Of a DNA stretch of 64,000 nt, positions 54,284 to 64,000 are shown in pieces; the stretch's first letter is position 1, and each line of letters opens with the position of its first letter. The position numbers and the translations under genes are program-made. The DNA comes from Massilia antarctica (GTDB lineage Bacteria; Pseudomonadota; Gammaproteobacteria; Burkholderiales; Burkholderiaceae_D), in assembly GCF_015689335.1 (NCBI RefSeq), contig NZ_CP065053.1, positions 5,208,001 through 5,272,000 on the forward strand. Direction: 5' to 3'. Under the pieces are notes generated by a model, which saw nothing but the letters and a program-made list of their open reading frames with translations, did no database searches and was not told the DNA's origin.

Positions 54284-55417
54284 ATGAATATTCTCCCTAT
54301 CAAGACGTTCGAATACGAACATCCCCAGGCCGGCCTGAGCTGCACCGCACAAGCCTGGGCCCGCACGCCGGCGGCGCCGTCCGCCGCCGAAAAGACGGCG
54401 CTCAAGGAACGCATCAAGCGCTTGCTGAAGGAACGCGAAGCGGTGCTCGTGGCCCACTATTACGTGGACGGCGACCTGCAGGACCTGGCCGAGGAAACCG
54501 GCGGCTGCGTCTCCGATTCGCTCGAAATGGCGCGCTTCGGCCGCGATCATCCGGCAAAAACCCTGGTCGTCGCCGGCGTGCGTTTCATGGGCGAGACCGC
54601 CAAGATCCTCAGCCCCGAAAAACGCATCCTGATGCCCGACCTCGACGCCACCTGTTCGCTCGATCTGGGTTGCCCGGCCGACGAATTTTCGGCCTTTTGC
54701 GACGCCCATCCCGACCGCACAGTGGTGGTGTACGCCAACACCAGCGCCGCCGTCAAGGCGCGTGCCGACTGGATGGTGACCTCGTCCATCGGCCTGGACA
54801 TCGTGGCCCACCTGCATGCGCAGGGTAAGAAAATCTTGTGGGCACCGGACAAGCATCTCGGTTCCTACATTCAAAAGCAGACCGGCGCCGACATGCTGCT
54901 GTGGCAGGGTTCCTGCCTGGTGCACGACGAATTCAAGGGCATCGAACTCGACTTGCTCAAGGCCGAGCATCCGGAAGCGAAGGTCCTGGTGCATCCGGAG
55001 TCGCCCGCGAACGTGGTGGCCCTGGCCGATGTGGTCGGTTCCACGACCCAGCTGATCAATGCCGCGCAAACGATGAATGCCACGACCTTCATCGTTGCCA
55101 CCGACAACGGCATCCTGCACAAGATGCGCGCCGCCGCGCCGGGCAAGCATTTCATCGAAGCGCCGACCGCCGGCAACAGCGCCACCTGCAAGAGCTGCGC
55201 GCACTGCCCGTGGATGGCCATGAATGGCCTGCAAAACCTGGCTGACGTGCTCGAGAGCGGCAGCAATGAAATCCATGTCGATCCGCAAGTCGGCAAGGAA
55301 GCCGTACGGGCCATCGACCGCATGCTCGATTTCGCTGCGGCGAAAAAAGCCAAAGCCTTGCCGACCAGCGCGTTGGCCAACGAAGCAACCCTGTTTTCCG
55401 GAGTGGGTCCAGCATGA
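54284..55417 (+). CDS. nadA: Quinolinate synthase NadA
   Basis: A 377-aa iron-sulfur enzyme that condenses iminoaspartate (from NadB) with dihydroxyacetone phosphate to quinolinate, the first committed step of de novo NAD synthesis. Family landmarks are [31 protein letters not shown], the cluster Cys in ATCSLDLGC (Cys124), GSCLVHDEF, and [20 protein letters not shown] near the C-terminus. Length is normal. Its TGA overlaps the nadC ATG, and nadB is 4 kb further on, on the other strand. Confidence 0.95.
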   Translation: MNILPIKTFEYEHPQAGLSCTAQAWARTPAAPSAAEKTALKERIKRLLKEREAVLVAHYYVDGDLQDLAEETGGCVSDSLEMARFGRDHPAKTLVVAGVRFMGETAKILSPEKRILMPDLDATCSLDLGCPADEFSAFCDAHPDRTVVVYANTSAAVKARADWMVTSSIGLDIVAHLHAQGKKILWAPDKHLGSYIQKQTGADMLLWQGSCLVHDEFKGIELDLLKAEHPEAKVLVHPESPANVVALADVVGSTTQLINAAQTMNATTFIVATDNGILHKMRAAAPGKHFIEAPTAGNSATCKSCAHCPWMAMNGLQNLADVLESGSNEIHVDPQVGKEAVRAIDRMLDFAAAKKAKALPTSALANEATLFSGVGPA

Positions 55418-56280
55418 GCAATTTACGAAATCCTTACGCCGTTTTTGATGCGGCGCTGCAAACCGCCTTCGAATCGAATTTGCTGGCCGCCTTGCTTGAA
55501 GACGTCGGCAGCGGCGACCTGACCGGCAAGCTGGTGCCGGACGACACCCGCGTGCGCGCCAGGGTCATCGTGCGTGAAGAAGCCGTGCTCTGCGGCGGAC
55601 CGTGGTTCGAAGGCGTGATGCTGGCCCTCGATCCGAGCATCGAGGTCGACTGGCAATATGCCGAAGGCGACCTGATGAACGCCGGCAGCGTGGTCTGCAC
55701 CATCGAAGCGCCACCACGCGCCTTGCTCACGGCCGAGCGCGCCGCGCTGAACTTCATGCAGCTGCTGTCCGGCGTGGCCACCGTCACGCGCAGTTATGTC
55801 GAGGTGGTCGAGGGCACCAAGGCGTCGATTCTCGACACCCGCAAGACACTGCCGGGCCTGCGCCAGGCGCAAAAATATGCGGTGCGTGTCGGCGGCGGCA
55901 AGAATCAGCGCATGGCCTTGTACGACGGCATTTTGATCAAGGAAAACCACATCGCGGCGGCCGGCGGCGTAGCCAAAGCGCTGGCGGCGGCGCAAGCGCT
56001 GGACGCCGGCGTATCGATTCAGATCGAAGTCGAAACCCTGGCCCAGCTGAGCGAAGCGCTCGAGGCCGGTGCTACCTCGGTGCTTCTTGATAATTTCGAG
56101 CTGGGCACGATGCGCCACGCGGTCACGCTCAATGCGGGCCGCGCGCTGCTGGAAGCATCGGGTGGGGTGACCATGGACAGCGTGCGCGCGATCGCCGAAA
56201 CGGGCGTCGACCGCATTTCCATCGGCAGCCTGACCAAGGATATCAAGGCCACCGATTTCTCGCTGCGGATTATCGACTGA
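55414..56280 (+). CDS. nadC: Nicotinate-nucleotide pyrophosphorylase NadC
   Basis: A 288-aa enzyme that converts quinolinate and PRPP to nicotinate mononucleotide and CO2. Landmarks are [76 protein letters not shown] and [12 protein letters not shown]. All belong to the quinolinate phosphoribosyltransferase fold, and the length is normal. It is translationally coupled to nadA by ATGA and overlaps the convergent lipocalin by 11 bp. Confidence 0.95.
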   Translation: MSNLRNPYAVFDAALQTAFESNLLAALLEDVGSGDLTGKLVPDDTRVRARVIVREEAVLCGGPWFEGVMLALDPSIEVDWQYAEGDLMNAGSVVCTIEAPPRALLTAERAALNFMQLLSGVATVTRSYVEVVEGTKASILDTRKTLPGLRQAQKYAVRVGGGKNQRMALYDGILIKENHIAAAGGVAKALAAAQALDAGVSIQIEVETLAQLSEALEAGATSVLLDNFELGTMRHAVTLNAGRALLEASGGVTMDSVRAIAETGVDRISIGSLTKDIKATDFSLRIID

Positions 56281-56794
56281 GTGCAGACTGATCGACGTAG
56301 ATCAGTTTCGAGGTATCGAAACCAAGCGCCTGGGCCTTAGCGACCAGGCGCTTTTTTGTTGCCTCATCCATTGTCGGGGTGCGCGACAGCAGCCAGAAAT
56401 ACGATGTATCGGGACCGCTGATCAGCGAATAAGCGTAATTGTCGCGATCGAGGTCGAAGACGATATAAGAGCCGTAAAAGGGACCGAAAAACGAGACCTT
56501 CAAATAGCCGACGTCGGGTTTCCCGACAAAATAGGCTTTGCCGACCGATTCCTTCCACTCCGCTTTTTCGGTGTTGTAGCCACGGTTGACAACTTTGATG
56601 CCGCCATCGTCGCGCATGCTGTAATCGGCAGTCACCCGGCTCAATCCACGCTCGAACGAATGATCCATGCGCGCGATTTCATACCATTTGCCCAAATACC
56701 GGGCCGAGTCGAAACTGGCCACAGGTACCACGCCATCCGGCTTGGAAACGCAGCCGGCGAGCAGAAACGCGATTAACACGAACAACGTTTTCAT
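56270..56794 (-). CDS. Lipocalin-family lipoprotein (Blc-like)
   Basis: A 174-aa outer-membrane-type bacterial lipocalin. A lipobox LLAGC (Cys15) follows a short signal. The first lipocalin motif is YLGKWYEIARMDHSFERGLS (G-x-W), followed by VTADYSMRDDGGIKVVNRGY, YAYSLISGPDTSYFWLLSRT, and the usual C-terminal helix. Such proteins bind lysophospholipids or fatty acids during envelope stress. ATG 56794 is spaced 6 bases from GGAG; ATG 56797 is too close. Convergent and overlapping with nadC. Confidence 0.9.
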   Translation of the reverse strand: MKTLFVLIAFLLAGCVSKPDGVVPVASFDSARYLGKWYEIARMDHSFERGLSRVTADYSMRDDGGIKVVNRGYNTEKAEWKESVGKAYFVGKPDVGYLKVSFFGPFYGSYIVFDLDRDNYAYSLISGPDTSYFWLLSRTPTMDEATKKRLVAKAQALGFDTSKLIYVDQSALSR

Positions 56795-56904
56795 CATGAA
56801 CTCCGCACCAAAAATGTTGAGTTCGATTGTAGCCCGGGGGGTGGCACGCACCTTGCGCGATTGGTAGGCGATCCCGGCCAACACGAGGGCGATTGCGCCG
56901 ACCG

Positions 56905-57300
56905 GTGCTCGCCATTGTCGGCGCCATTGCTGTGCGAGATGGTGGCATCGGTATTGGCGTAGTCGGCGGTCCAGTCCCAGTCGCGCCCCAGCTTACCGGC
57001 GCTTTCCCGTTCCAGCCCGTGCACGTGCACTTCGCCGATTTGCACCTGGACTTCACGCTGGGACGTCGCCATCGGTCGCTTGGAGACCAGATTGACCACG
57101 CCGCCGATGCCGCCCTGGCCGTACAGCATTGGCGACTGGCCGCGCAGCACTTCCACGCGCTCCAGGGTGTACGTGTCGGGATGCGCGGTGTTGTAGCTGC
57201 CGAAGTTCGATGGCACGCCGCCCTGCAGCATGGCCGGATTGACCCTGCGCGAGGTGACTGAATCGACCCGGCTGTCGCAGTAGCTGGAGACCGGTCAGGC
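56905..57300 (-). pseudogene. Fragment of a TonB-dependent siderophore receptor
   Basis: The minus strand encodes part of a TonB-dependent receptor plug: VDSVTSRRVNPAMLQGG, then SNFGSYNTAHPDTYTLERVE and VLRGQSPMLYGQGGIGGVVN with LVSKRP. ERVEVLRGPSAMLYGxGGxGGVVN is the plug hallmark. The signal peptide, TonB box and roughly 550 barrel residues are missing; after VQVQIGE the sequence no longer follows the family. This is a deletion remnant. It lies just upstream of the lipocalin and may contain its promoter region. Confidence 0.75.
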
Positions 57301-57479
57301 GCTGTCATTACGCCTTTGGCGCAGCGTTTGCGCGGGCGATGAGTAGATAATTTCGCAATGCAACATTCATGCGTGAAGCATGATAAATCTAACGTGTCAA
57401 TACCGCCGAGCCATACGTATTGACATATAATTACGTTCCGTATCGCAACTAGTGATGAATCTAATGAGCAGAGGCACCC

Positions 57480-57839
57480 ATGCAGGCATTCCTGGCGTCT
57501 GAGCGACGTTTTTTGCTACGAGTAAAAGCGGAGGCCGTTGTCATGCTTGTAGCTGGCGCGGTGATGTGTGGAGCGATCGTTGTCTGGGATCCGTCGTCGT
57601 GGCTACTTTGGTCATTCGGTATTTTTATCGCCCTGTATTCTGCAGCGCATGCATGGGTGTATCGCCTGTCGCCCGAGTGTTTCAGCCTGGAGGCGGAAAC
57701 AAAACGAATGGAAAAGGCCCGATCCCGGCTCAGCGCTTTCAACGACCGGGCCGACTACGAGTGGTTGAGTGCCAAGATCGAGTTCAATCAGGAAACCATC
57801 GCATCACTCGCGCACTTTATGGCCGAGCGCGAGCGATAA
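57480..57839 (+). CDS. Small two-helix membrane protein
   Basis: A 119-aa protein not assigned to a family. Two hydrophobic helices (about 19-36 and 40-60) follow an Arg-rich start (ASERRFLLRVKAEA). The C-terminal half is a charged, probably coiled-coil, cytoplasmic segment (LEAETKRMEKARSRLSAFND then YEWLSAKIEFNQETIAS). Its region is more AT-rich than the average, and TTGACA and TATAAT elements occur about 50-60 bp upstream. Its last 23 bp overlap the convergent sirtuin gene. Confidence 0.55.
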   Translation: MQAFLASERRFLLRVKAEAVVMLVAGAVMCGAIVVWDPSSWLLWSFGIFIALYSAAHAWVYRLSPECFSLEAETKRMEKARSRLSAFNDRADYEWLSAKIEFNQETIASLAHFMAERER

Positions 57840-58677
57840 CGCGCGATTGATGGCTAGCAAACTGCCTGAGAAGCGCGGGGAGGATATCTTCGGCGCTGAC
57901 TTCAACCTTCAACGATATCAAGTCGTCAGCGCGGGTTTTACCCAGGTTAATCGCGGCAATCGGCTTGCCGCTGTCGGCGGCCATGCGGCAAAAGCGAAAG
58001 CCCGAATACACCACCAGCGACGATCCGATCACCAGCAAGGCATCGGCTTCTGTCATGCGTGCCAGCGCATCGTGGGTGCGCTCGGCCGGCACGCCGTCGC
58101 CGAAAAACACCACGTCGGGTTTCAAGGTGCCGCCGCAGTGGACGCACCAGGGCAGGTGAAATTCGGCCAAGGCATCCGGCTCCAGGTGGGCGTCGCCATC
58201 CGGCGCTGGCGTGGCGACGGCGCCGGCCAGCGCCGGATTGGCCTCGGCCAGCTGGTCCTGCACAAAGGTGCGCGCAAAGCTCGCGTGGCAATCCAGGCAC
58301 ACCACCTTGTGGATATTGCCGTGCAGTTCAAGGACATCGGCGCTGCCGGCGCGCTGGTGCAGGCCGTCGACATTTTGCGTCATGAGCTCGCCGAGCCGCC
58401 CGGCCGCCTGCAGTGCGGCCAGCGCGAGGTGCCCGGCGTTCGGCGCGGCGGCCGACAGGGCCGGATAGCCGATCATGCTGCGCGCCCAGTAGCGCCGGCG
58501 CACTGCGTCCAGCTTGCGGAACTCCGGCCCTTGCACCGGGTTTTTGCCGCGCCGCACGCCATCGCGGTCGCGATAGTCCGGAATACCCGACGCGGTGCTC
58601 ATGCCGGCGCCGGTCAGCACCAGGATGCGCCGGTGGCGTCCCACGAAATCGGCCAGTGCATCAACGTCAGCAGTCAT
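57817..58677 (-). CDS. Sir2-family NAD-dependent protein deacylase
   Basis: A 286-aa sirtuin. NAD-binding motifs LTGAGMSTASGIPDYRDRDG and TQNVDGLHQRAG are intact, catalytic His119 is in LELHGN, and zinc cysteines are in VCLDCHA (Cys127, Cys130) and the later CVHCGG. The pattern resembles the SIRT4-like (class II) group, which remove various acyl groups from lysines and release nicotinamide. ATG 58677 was chosen; upstream in-frame sequence belongs to the overlapping gene. Start overlaps the PPC gene by 11 bp, in the same direction as EamA and nadB. Confidence 0.93.
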   Translation of the reverse strand: MTADVDALADFVGRHRRILVLTGAGMSTASGIPDYRDRDGVRRGKNPVQGPEFRKLDAVRRRYWARSMIGYPALSAAAPNAGHLALAALQAAGRLGELMTQNVDGLHQRAGSADVLELHGNIHKVVCLDCHASFARTFVQDQLAEANPALAGAVATPAPDGDAHLEPDALAEFHLPWCVHCGGTLKPDVVFFGDGVPAERTHDALARMTEADALLVIGSSLVVYSGFRFCRMAADSGKPIAAINLGKTRADDLISLKVEVSAEDILPALLRQFASHQSRVIARARP

Positions 58678-59068
58678 GCGAATGCACCACCAGCTCGTCG
58701 AAGCCGGACAGCGGATCGGCTTCGCGCGCAAAGCGGTGGCCGGGCAGCAGGGCGATCAGGATTTCGGCCGTGGTGCGGATGGTGCAGCCGGCCAGTACGT
58801 GGCCGCCCAGCACGCGGCCGGCGGCATCGGCCACGGACATGTGCAGATGCGGGCCGTCCGGCGAGAGCGAACCGGCCAGGGTCAGGATTTCGATGTCGCC
58901 CTCGATGTCGGTGGCCTGGGCTGCGCCGGCCAGGCGCAAACGCGCACCGCGCAGGCTGCCGATGCCTTGCAAAACGAAGCCGGCCGCCATGCCGTGCGCG
59001 GCCAGCACGTCGGCCAGGGCGGCGCGCAAGTCCTGGCCCGGAACCAGCCTGAGAGGAAGTGTCTTCAT
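58667..59068 (-). CDS. PPC-domain (DUF296) protein
   Basis: A 133-aa single-domain PPC/DUF296 protein, the domain shared by plant AT-hook proteins and small bacterial trimers. Landmarks are LRLVPGQDLRAALADVLAAH, FVLQGIGSLRGARLRLAG and the metal-site-like SLSPDGPHLHMSVADAAGRV with its HxH, then GGHVLAGCTIRTTAEILIAL. Prokaryotic members are of unknown function and some bind metal. It overlaps the sirtuin by 11 bp. Confidence 0.85.
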   Translation of the reverse strand: MKTLPLRLVPGQDLRAALADVLAAHGMAAGFVLQGIGSLRGARLRLAGAAQATDIEGDIEILTLAGSLSPDGPHLHMSVADAAGRVLGGHVLAGCTIRTTAEILIALLPGHRFAREADPLSGFDELVVHSHDC

Positions 59069-59077
59069 GTGCCGATT

Positions 59078-59983
59078 TTACCCGGCCTTGCGGCGCGACG
59101 AGAACACAATCCCGGCGACGATCAGCGCAAAGGCCACGCCGTGGTACAGATGCGGCAGTTCGCCCAGGAAGGCCGACGACAGGATGGCCGCGAACAGCGG
59201 GGTCAGATTGGTGAAGAACGCGCCCACGCTGGGCCCCGCGCGCTGCACGCCGGCGCCCCAGCAGCGAAAGGCGATGATGGCCGGGCCGATGGCGACGTAC
59301 AGCAGCGCCGCGCCAACGGTCCAGCTCCAGTGCACCGCCACGGCGCCGCCGGCCCACTCGACCCCGGCGAAGGCGCCCGACCACAGCACGCCGTAGATGA
59401 CCTGGGCCAGCAAAAAGGCGGCCCAGTCGGCGCGCACGGCGGGAGGATCGTTTTGCCGGGTCAGCAGCCAGCTGTAGAACGACCAGGCGATGGTGGCCAG
59501 GATCATGTACAGGTCGCCGGCGACCAGGCGCATCGCGGCCAGCTGGCTCCACTCGCCGCGGCACAGCACCACCAGCACGCCGACGATCGACATGGCCGCG
59601 CCGATGACTTGCCGGCGGCCGACCTTCACGCCGAAAAACAGGGCGCCGACCAGCAGCATCCAGACCGGCATGCCGGCCGCCACCAGGGTAACGTTGATCG
59701 GGGTGGAGCTTTGCAGCGCCAGGTATTGAAGGGAGTTATACAGGCCGATGCCGAGCAGGCCGAGAAGCGCAAAGCGGCGCCAGTTGCTGCGCAATGCATC
59801 GCCGGCGAACAGGCGCCGTCCCAGCGGCAGCAGGATCAGCATGGCGATCGACCAGCGCAGCAGGTTGAGCGTCATCGGCGGCACCGCCTCGCGCACCAGG
59901 CGGCCGACGATGGCATTGCCCGCCCACAGAAGCGGGGGCAGGGTCAGCAAGCCGATGGTGGATGGAGTGAGTTTGCGATTCAT
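59078..59983 (-). CDS. EamA/DMT-family transporter
   Basis: A 301-aa membrane permease with two EamA repeats and about ten hydrophobic helices. LLTLPPLLWAGNAIVGRLVR opens repeat one, with ALQSSTPINVTLVAAGMPVW at its end. Repeat two includes VAGDLYMILATIAWSFYSWL and FLGELPHLYHGVAFALIVAG. Such proteins export small metabolites or amino acids. It sits 9 bp upstream of the PPC gene in the same direction. A few basic residues end the protein. Confidence 0.88.
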   Translation of the reverse strand: MNRKLTPSTIGLLTLPPLLWAGNAIVGRLVREAVPPMTLNLLRWSIAMLILLPLGRRLFAGDALRSNWRRFALLGLLGIGLYNSLQYLALQSSTPINVTLVAAGMPVWMLLVGALFFGVKVGRRQVIGAAMSIVGVLVVLCRGEWSQLAAMRLVAGDLYMILATIAWSFYSWLLTRQNDPPAVRADWAAFLLAQVIYGVLWSGAFAGVEWAGGAVAVHWSWTVGAALLYVAIGPAIIAFRCWGAGVQRAGPSVGAFFTNLTPLFAAILSSAFLGELPHLYHGVAFALIVAGIVFSSRRKAG

Positions 59984-60020
59984 GGCTGCGCCGGATCCGC
60001 GCCCGGCGAGGGGGACGACG

Positions 60021-61637
60021 TTAACGACGTGGCGGGGTCAGTACGCTTGGCAAGGCCTTCGGCAAGGTATTCGGATAGTCGCGGCTGAAATGCAGGCCAC
60101 GGCTTTCGCGCCGGGTCAGCGCGCTATTAACGATCAGCGAAGCCACGTCGACCAGGTTGCGCAGCTCCAGCAAATCGTGCGTGATGCGGAAGTTGCGGTA
60201 GTACTCGTCGATTTCTTCCTTGAGCAGCGCGATGCGGTGCTGGGCGCGTTCGAGGCGCTTGGTGGTGCGCACGATGCCGACATAGTTCCACATGAAGCGG
60301 CGAAGCTCATCCCAGTTGTGGGCAATCACGACTTCCTCGTCGGCGTTGGTGACCCGGCTTTCATCCCAGGCCGGCAGGTCGCGCGTTTCGCCTTTCGGCA
60401 TGGCGGCGATTTCGTGCGCGCAGGCGCGTCCCACCACCAGGCATTCGAGCAGCGAATTGCTGGCCAGGCGGTTGGCGCCGTGCAGGCCGGTGCAGGCGGT
60501 TTCGCCGACCGCGTACAGGCCCGGCACGTCGGTGCGCCCGGCCAGGTCGGTGACGATGCCGCCGCAGGTGAAGTGCACCGCCGGCACCACCGGAATCGGT
60601 TCCTTGGTGATGTCGATGCCCAGCTCCAGGCAGCGCGCGTAAATGGTCGGGAAGTGCTCCTTGAGGAATTCCGGACTCTGGTGGCTGATGTCCAGGTTCA
60701 CGTAATCGAGGCCGCGCTTTTTCATCTCGAAGTCGATGGCGCGCGCCACCACGTCGCGCGGGGCCAGTTCGCCGCGCTCGTCGTACATCGGCATGAAGCG
60801 CGTGCCGGCCGCGGCGCCAGCTTCCGGCGGCAGCTTGAGCAAGCCGCCTTCGCCGCGGATCGCTTCCGTGATCAGGAAGGACTTGGCGTACGGGTGGTAC
60901 AGGCAGGTCGGGTGGAACTGGATGAATTCCATGTTCGAGACGCGGCAGCCGGCACGCCACGCCATGGCGATGCCGTCGCCGGTGGCGGTGTCCGGATTGG
61001 TGGTGTACAAATACACCTTGCCGGCACCGCCAGTGGCCAGCACCGTGTGCTCGGCCTCGAAGGTCAGCACCTGGCCGGTTTTCTCGTCCTGCACATACAG
61101 GCCATAGCAGTGCGGCTGGCCGGCGCTGGCCGCCGCAGGCTTCGGGCCCAGTTTGTCGGAGGTGATGACGTCGATCGCGCAGTGCTGCTCGAACAGGGTG
61201 ATGTTCGGATGCGCGCGCACCTTCTGCTCCAGGGTGACCTGGACCGCGTGGCCGGTGGCGTCGGCCGCGTGGATGATGCGGCGCTGGCTGTGGCCACCTT
61301 CGCGGGTCAGGTGAAATCCCATTTCGGCGGTCGGGTCGCGCGTGAAAGGCACACCCTGGTCGATCAGCCATTCGATCGCTTCGCGCCCGTGTTCGACGAT
61401 GAAGCGGGTGGCCGCCTCGTCGCACAGGCCGCCGCCAGCCACCAGGGTGTCGTCGATGTGCTGGGCGTGGCTATCGCCCGAGTCCAGCACCGCGGCGATG
61501 CCGCCCTGGGCCCAGTTGCTGGCTCCATCGAGCAGTGCCCGCTTGGAGATGATGGCAACCGTGCGCGTTTGCGCAAGGTGCAGGGCAACCGACAGACCGG
61601 CCAGTCCGCTGCCGACAATAGCGACGTCAAATTTCAT
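60021..61637 (-). CDS. nadB: L-aspartate oxidase NadB
   Basis: A 538-aa FAD enzyme that oxidises L-aspartate to iminoaspartate for NadA. The dinucleotide fold is [20 protein letters not shown], and [18 protein letters not shown] is the family signature. The substrate-binding segment [14 protein letters not shown] is intact, with [20 protein letters not shown] and [20 protein letters not shown]. Length is normal. It leads the minus-strand group nadB-EamA-PPC-sirtuin and faces the glycosyltransferase gene. nadA-nadC are on the other strand 4 kb away. Confidence 0.95.
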   Translation of the reverse strand: MKFDVAIVGSGLAGLSVALHLAQTRTVAIISKRALLDGASNWAQGGIAAVLDSGDSHAQHIDDTLVAGGGLCDEAATRFIVEHGREAIEWLIDQGVPFTRDPTAEMGFHLTREGGHSQRRIIHAADATGHAVQVTLEQKVRAHPNITLFEQHCAIDVITSDKLGPKPAAASAGQPHCYGLYVQDEKTGQVLTFEAEHTVLATGGAGKVYLYTTNPDTATGDGIAMAWRAGCRVSNMEFIQFHPTCLYHPYAKSFLITEAIRGEGGLLKLPPEAGAAAGTRFMPMYDERGELAPRDVVARAIDFEMKKRGLDYVNLDISHQSPEFLKEHFPTIYARCLELGIDITKEPIPVVPAVHFTCGGIVTDLAGRTDVPGLYAVGETACTGLHGANRLASNSLLECLVVGRACAHEIAAMPKGETRDLPAWDESRVTNADEEVVIAHNWDELRRFMWNYVGIVRTTKRLERAQHRIALLKEEIDEYYRNFRITHDLLELRNLVDVASLIVNSALTRRESRGLHFSRDYPNTLPKALPSVLTPPRR

Positions 61638-61806
61638 GTTGGGCGAGTAATTAGTGCAGAAGCATCACTATAGTCTATTTGGCTGCAGCGTGTCTGGCCT
61701 TCGGGAAATGCCCGGAAATGCTTGTTCGTAGTCAATACCTCTTATGCGTCTGTAAGCGATTATTTACCACGCCGTGCCGTGGGCGCGTCGCTGGCGGGGA
61801 GGAAGC

Positions 61807-63198
61807 GTGATCCGGATTTTCAGTCACTACGTATCCAAGATGGCGTTCGTGCTGCTGCTGCTCGAACTGCTGATGCTGCTCACGTCGGCGAGCGTGGCCT
61901 CGGTGCTGTGGTTTTCGGACCAGCATGGCCAGTTTCGGGCCGATAACCTGTATCTGTCGTCGCTGACGTTCGCGCTGGTGATCATCTTCAGCATGAGCGC
62001 GCTCGGGATGTACCAGCACAGTTCGCGCGAGGGCATCCGCACCACCCTGATCCGCATCATGCCCTCGTTCGCGCTCGGTTTCGCGCTGCTCAGCGCCCTG
62101 ATCGCGGTGCGCCCCGAGATCTATTTCGGGCGCGGGATCAGCAGCGTGATCTTCGCCATCGGCGCCACCGCGGTGGTGCTTACGCGCCTGGTGGTATTCA
62201 AGTCGGCCGAATCGGCGCTGCTCGAAGCGCGCCTGATCTTCGTGGGCAACGGTCCGCTGGCGCGCGAGTGCATGGATCTGGCGCACAGCAAGATCGGCCT
62301 GCATCAGTTCAGCGTGGTGGGCTGCGTGCCGATCGCCGGCGAAGACAGCTGCGTGCCCACCGCGGCCCTGCTGCCGGTGGGCGAGTCGCTGCTGTCGATG
62401 GCGCGCCGCTACGAGGCGCGCGAACTGGTGGTGACGGTGACGAACCGGCGCAGCAAGGAGTTCCCCGTGGGCGACCTGCTCGACTGCGCGCTCGGCGGCG
62501 TGCGCGTGATCGACGCCGCCACCTTCTTCGAGCGCGAAGCGTGCCAGATTCGGCTCGATTCGCTGCAGCCAAGCTACCTGATTTTCGGCGGAGGCTTCGA
62601 CCAGAGCTTCTGGCGCGCCAGCGTCAAGCGCTGCTTCGACCTGGTGGCCAGCGGCTGCATCACCCTGGTGTCGCTGCCGGTCATGCTGCTGGCCGCGGCG
62701 GCCATCACCTTCGATGATGGCGGGCCGCTGTTCTACCAGCAGGAACGGGTCGGAAAAGATGGCCGTGTCTTCAATGTGCTCAAATTCCGCAGCATGCGCA
62801 TCAATGCCGAAGCGCCCGGCGTGCCTACTTGGGCGGCGGCCAACGATCCGCGCGTCACCCGTGTGGGGCGCTACTTGCGCATGCTGCGCATCGACGAGCT
62901 GCCGCAGATGCTCAACGTGTTCAAGGGCGAAATGAGCTTCGTCGGGCCGCGCCCGGAACGCGCCTTCTTCGTCGACCAACTGGCGCGCGATATCCCTTAC
63001 TACAACGTCCGTCACAGCATCAAGCCCGGCGTGACGGGCCTGGCCCAGGTGCGCTACCAGTACGGCGCCTCGGTCGACGACGCCATCCAGAAGCTGCAGT
63101 ACGACCTGTACTACGTCAAGAACAACAGCCTGTTCCTCGATCTGCTGATCCTGATCGATACGGTGCAGGTGGTTTTGCTGGGCAAGGGAAGCCGCTGA
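61807..63198 (+). CDS. XrtA/PEP-CTERM-associated sugar transferase (TIGR03013 type)
   Basis: A 463-aa membrane glycosyl-1-phosphate transferase that loads the first sugar on undecaprenyl phosphate for exopolysaccharide synthesis. The N-terminal half has about four helices and a CoA-binding-like domain (LIFVGNGPLARECMDLAHSK). The catalytic bacterial sugar transferase domain (about 275-463) shows KRCFDLVASG, PLFYQQERVGKDGRVFNVLK, RIDELPQMLNVFKGEMSFVG, PRPER, and the final LDLLILIDTVQVVLLGKGS. GTG 61807 follows GGGGAGGAAGC and starts the first helix. It is followed by the prsR-type gene. Confidence 0.92.
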   Translation: MIRIFSHYVSKMAFVLLLLELLMLLTSASVASVLWFSDQHGQFRADNLYLSSLTFALVIIFSMSALGMYQHSSREGIRTTLIRIMPSFALGFALLSALIAVRPEIYFGRGISSVIFAIGATAVVLTRLVVFKSAESALLEARLIFVGNGPLARECMDLAHSKIGLHQFSVVGCVPIAGEDSCVPTAALLPVGESLLSMARRYEARELVVTVTNRRSKEFPVGDLLDCALGGVRVIDAATFFEREACQIRLDSLQPSYLIFGGGFDQSFWRASVKRCFDLVASGCITLVSLPVMLLAAAAITFDDGGPLFYQQERVGKDGRVFNVLKFRSMRINAEAPGVPTWAAANDPRVTRVGRYLRMLRIDELPQMLNVFKGEMSFVGPRPERAFFVDQLARDIPYYNVRHSIKPGVTGLAQVRYQYGASVDDAIQKLQYDLYYVKNNSLFLDLLILIDTVQVVLLGKGSR

Positions 63199-63226
63199 AC
63201 GTGAACGTCATTTAAGGAGCAGCACA

Positions 63227-64000
<774 letters not shown>

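Noticed and set aside
52568..55288. A 906-codon minus-strand frame
   Set aside because: It is antisense to the ABC-F and nadA genes, both of which have complete motifs on the plus strand.

Overview
The window reads as chromosome of a GC-rich betaproteobacterium, most likely Oxalobacteraceae (Massilia/Duganella/Telluria type). The grounds are two PEP-CTERM-tagged proteins, the first two genes of an exosortase (XrtA)-type exopolysaccharide locus at the right edge, a DUF2863 protein, the queE-queD-tadA and nadA-nadC/nadB sets, and many PAS/GGDEF/EAL and hybrid histidine-kinase genes. No rRNA, tRNA or CRISPR was seen. The genus is an inference from gene content only.

Layout. 1-4 kb: Sel1-repeat tail, MerC-family membrane protein behind two identical-form operator-like palindromes, DUF2809, topoisomerase IB, a PEP-CTERM protein and an alpha/beta hydrolase. 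4-22 kb: a signalling-rich stretch with a Cache-PAS-GGDEF cyclase, a Cache hybrid kinase, and a divergent pair (PAS-GGDEF-EAL and REC-PAS-HK-REC), interleaved with acpH, an MFS pump, GFA, DUF481, DUF4124 and DUF2863 genes. 22-30.9 kb: NUDIX hydrolase, a DUF5985 operon with frame breaks, NIPSNAP-LysE opposite a WYL regulator, an exported DNA/RNA endonuclease with two small genes, YcxB, a decayed patch with a PHA-synthase C-terminus, and two DUF2382 stress-type proteins. 30.9-38.6 kb: M16 peptidase, a putative lipoprotein, LysR opposite RidA, a diguanylate cyclase and an orphan NarX-type kinase.

38.8-46.1 kb: queE-queD-tadA (tRNA wobble-base modification), then a tightly overlapping five-gene run (alpha/beta hydrolase, LD-carboxypeptidase, FAD amine/amino-acid oxidase, DUF418, serine beta-lactamase-like lipoprotein) that may handle peptidoglycan fragments or D-amino acids. 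46.2-52.4 kb: the accessory region, with an OmpA-like barrel, a bacterial homologue of the RLIG1/C12orf29 RNA ligase family, and two nearly identical 1,487-bp IS4/IS50-type insertion sequences. Each IS interrupts a gene that can be rebuilt by deleting the IS and one target duplication. 52.5-61.6 kb: ABC-F ATPase, nadA-nadC, lipocalin, a TonB-receptor remnant, a sirtuin-PPC-EamA-nadB group. 61.8-64 kb: XrtA-associated sugar transferase and the PrsR-type sigma-54 activator, cut by the window end.

The most noteworthy items are the RLIG1-like RNA ligase, the IS50-type elements whose ends resemble Tn5 outer ends and which have split a PEP-CTERM gene, the possible muropeptide/D-amino-acid operon, and a hairpin that would sequester the ribosome site of the GGDEF-EAL gene.
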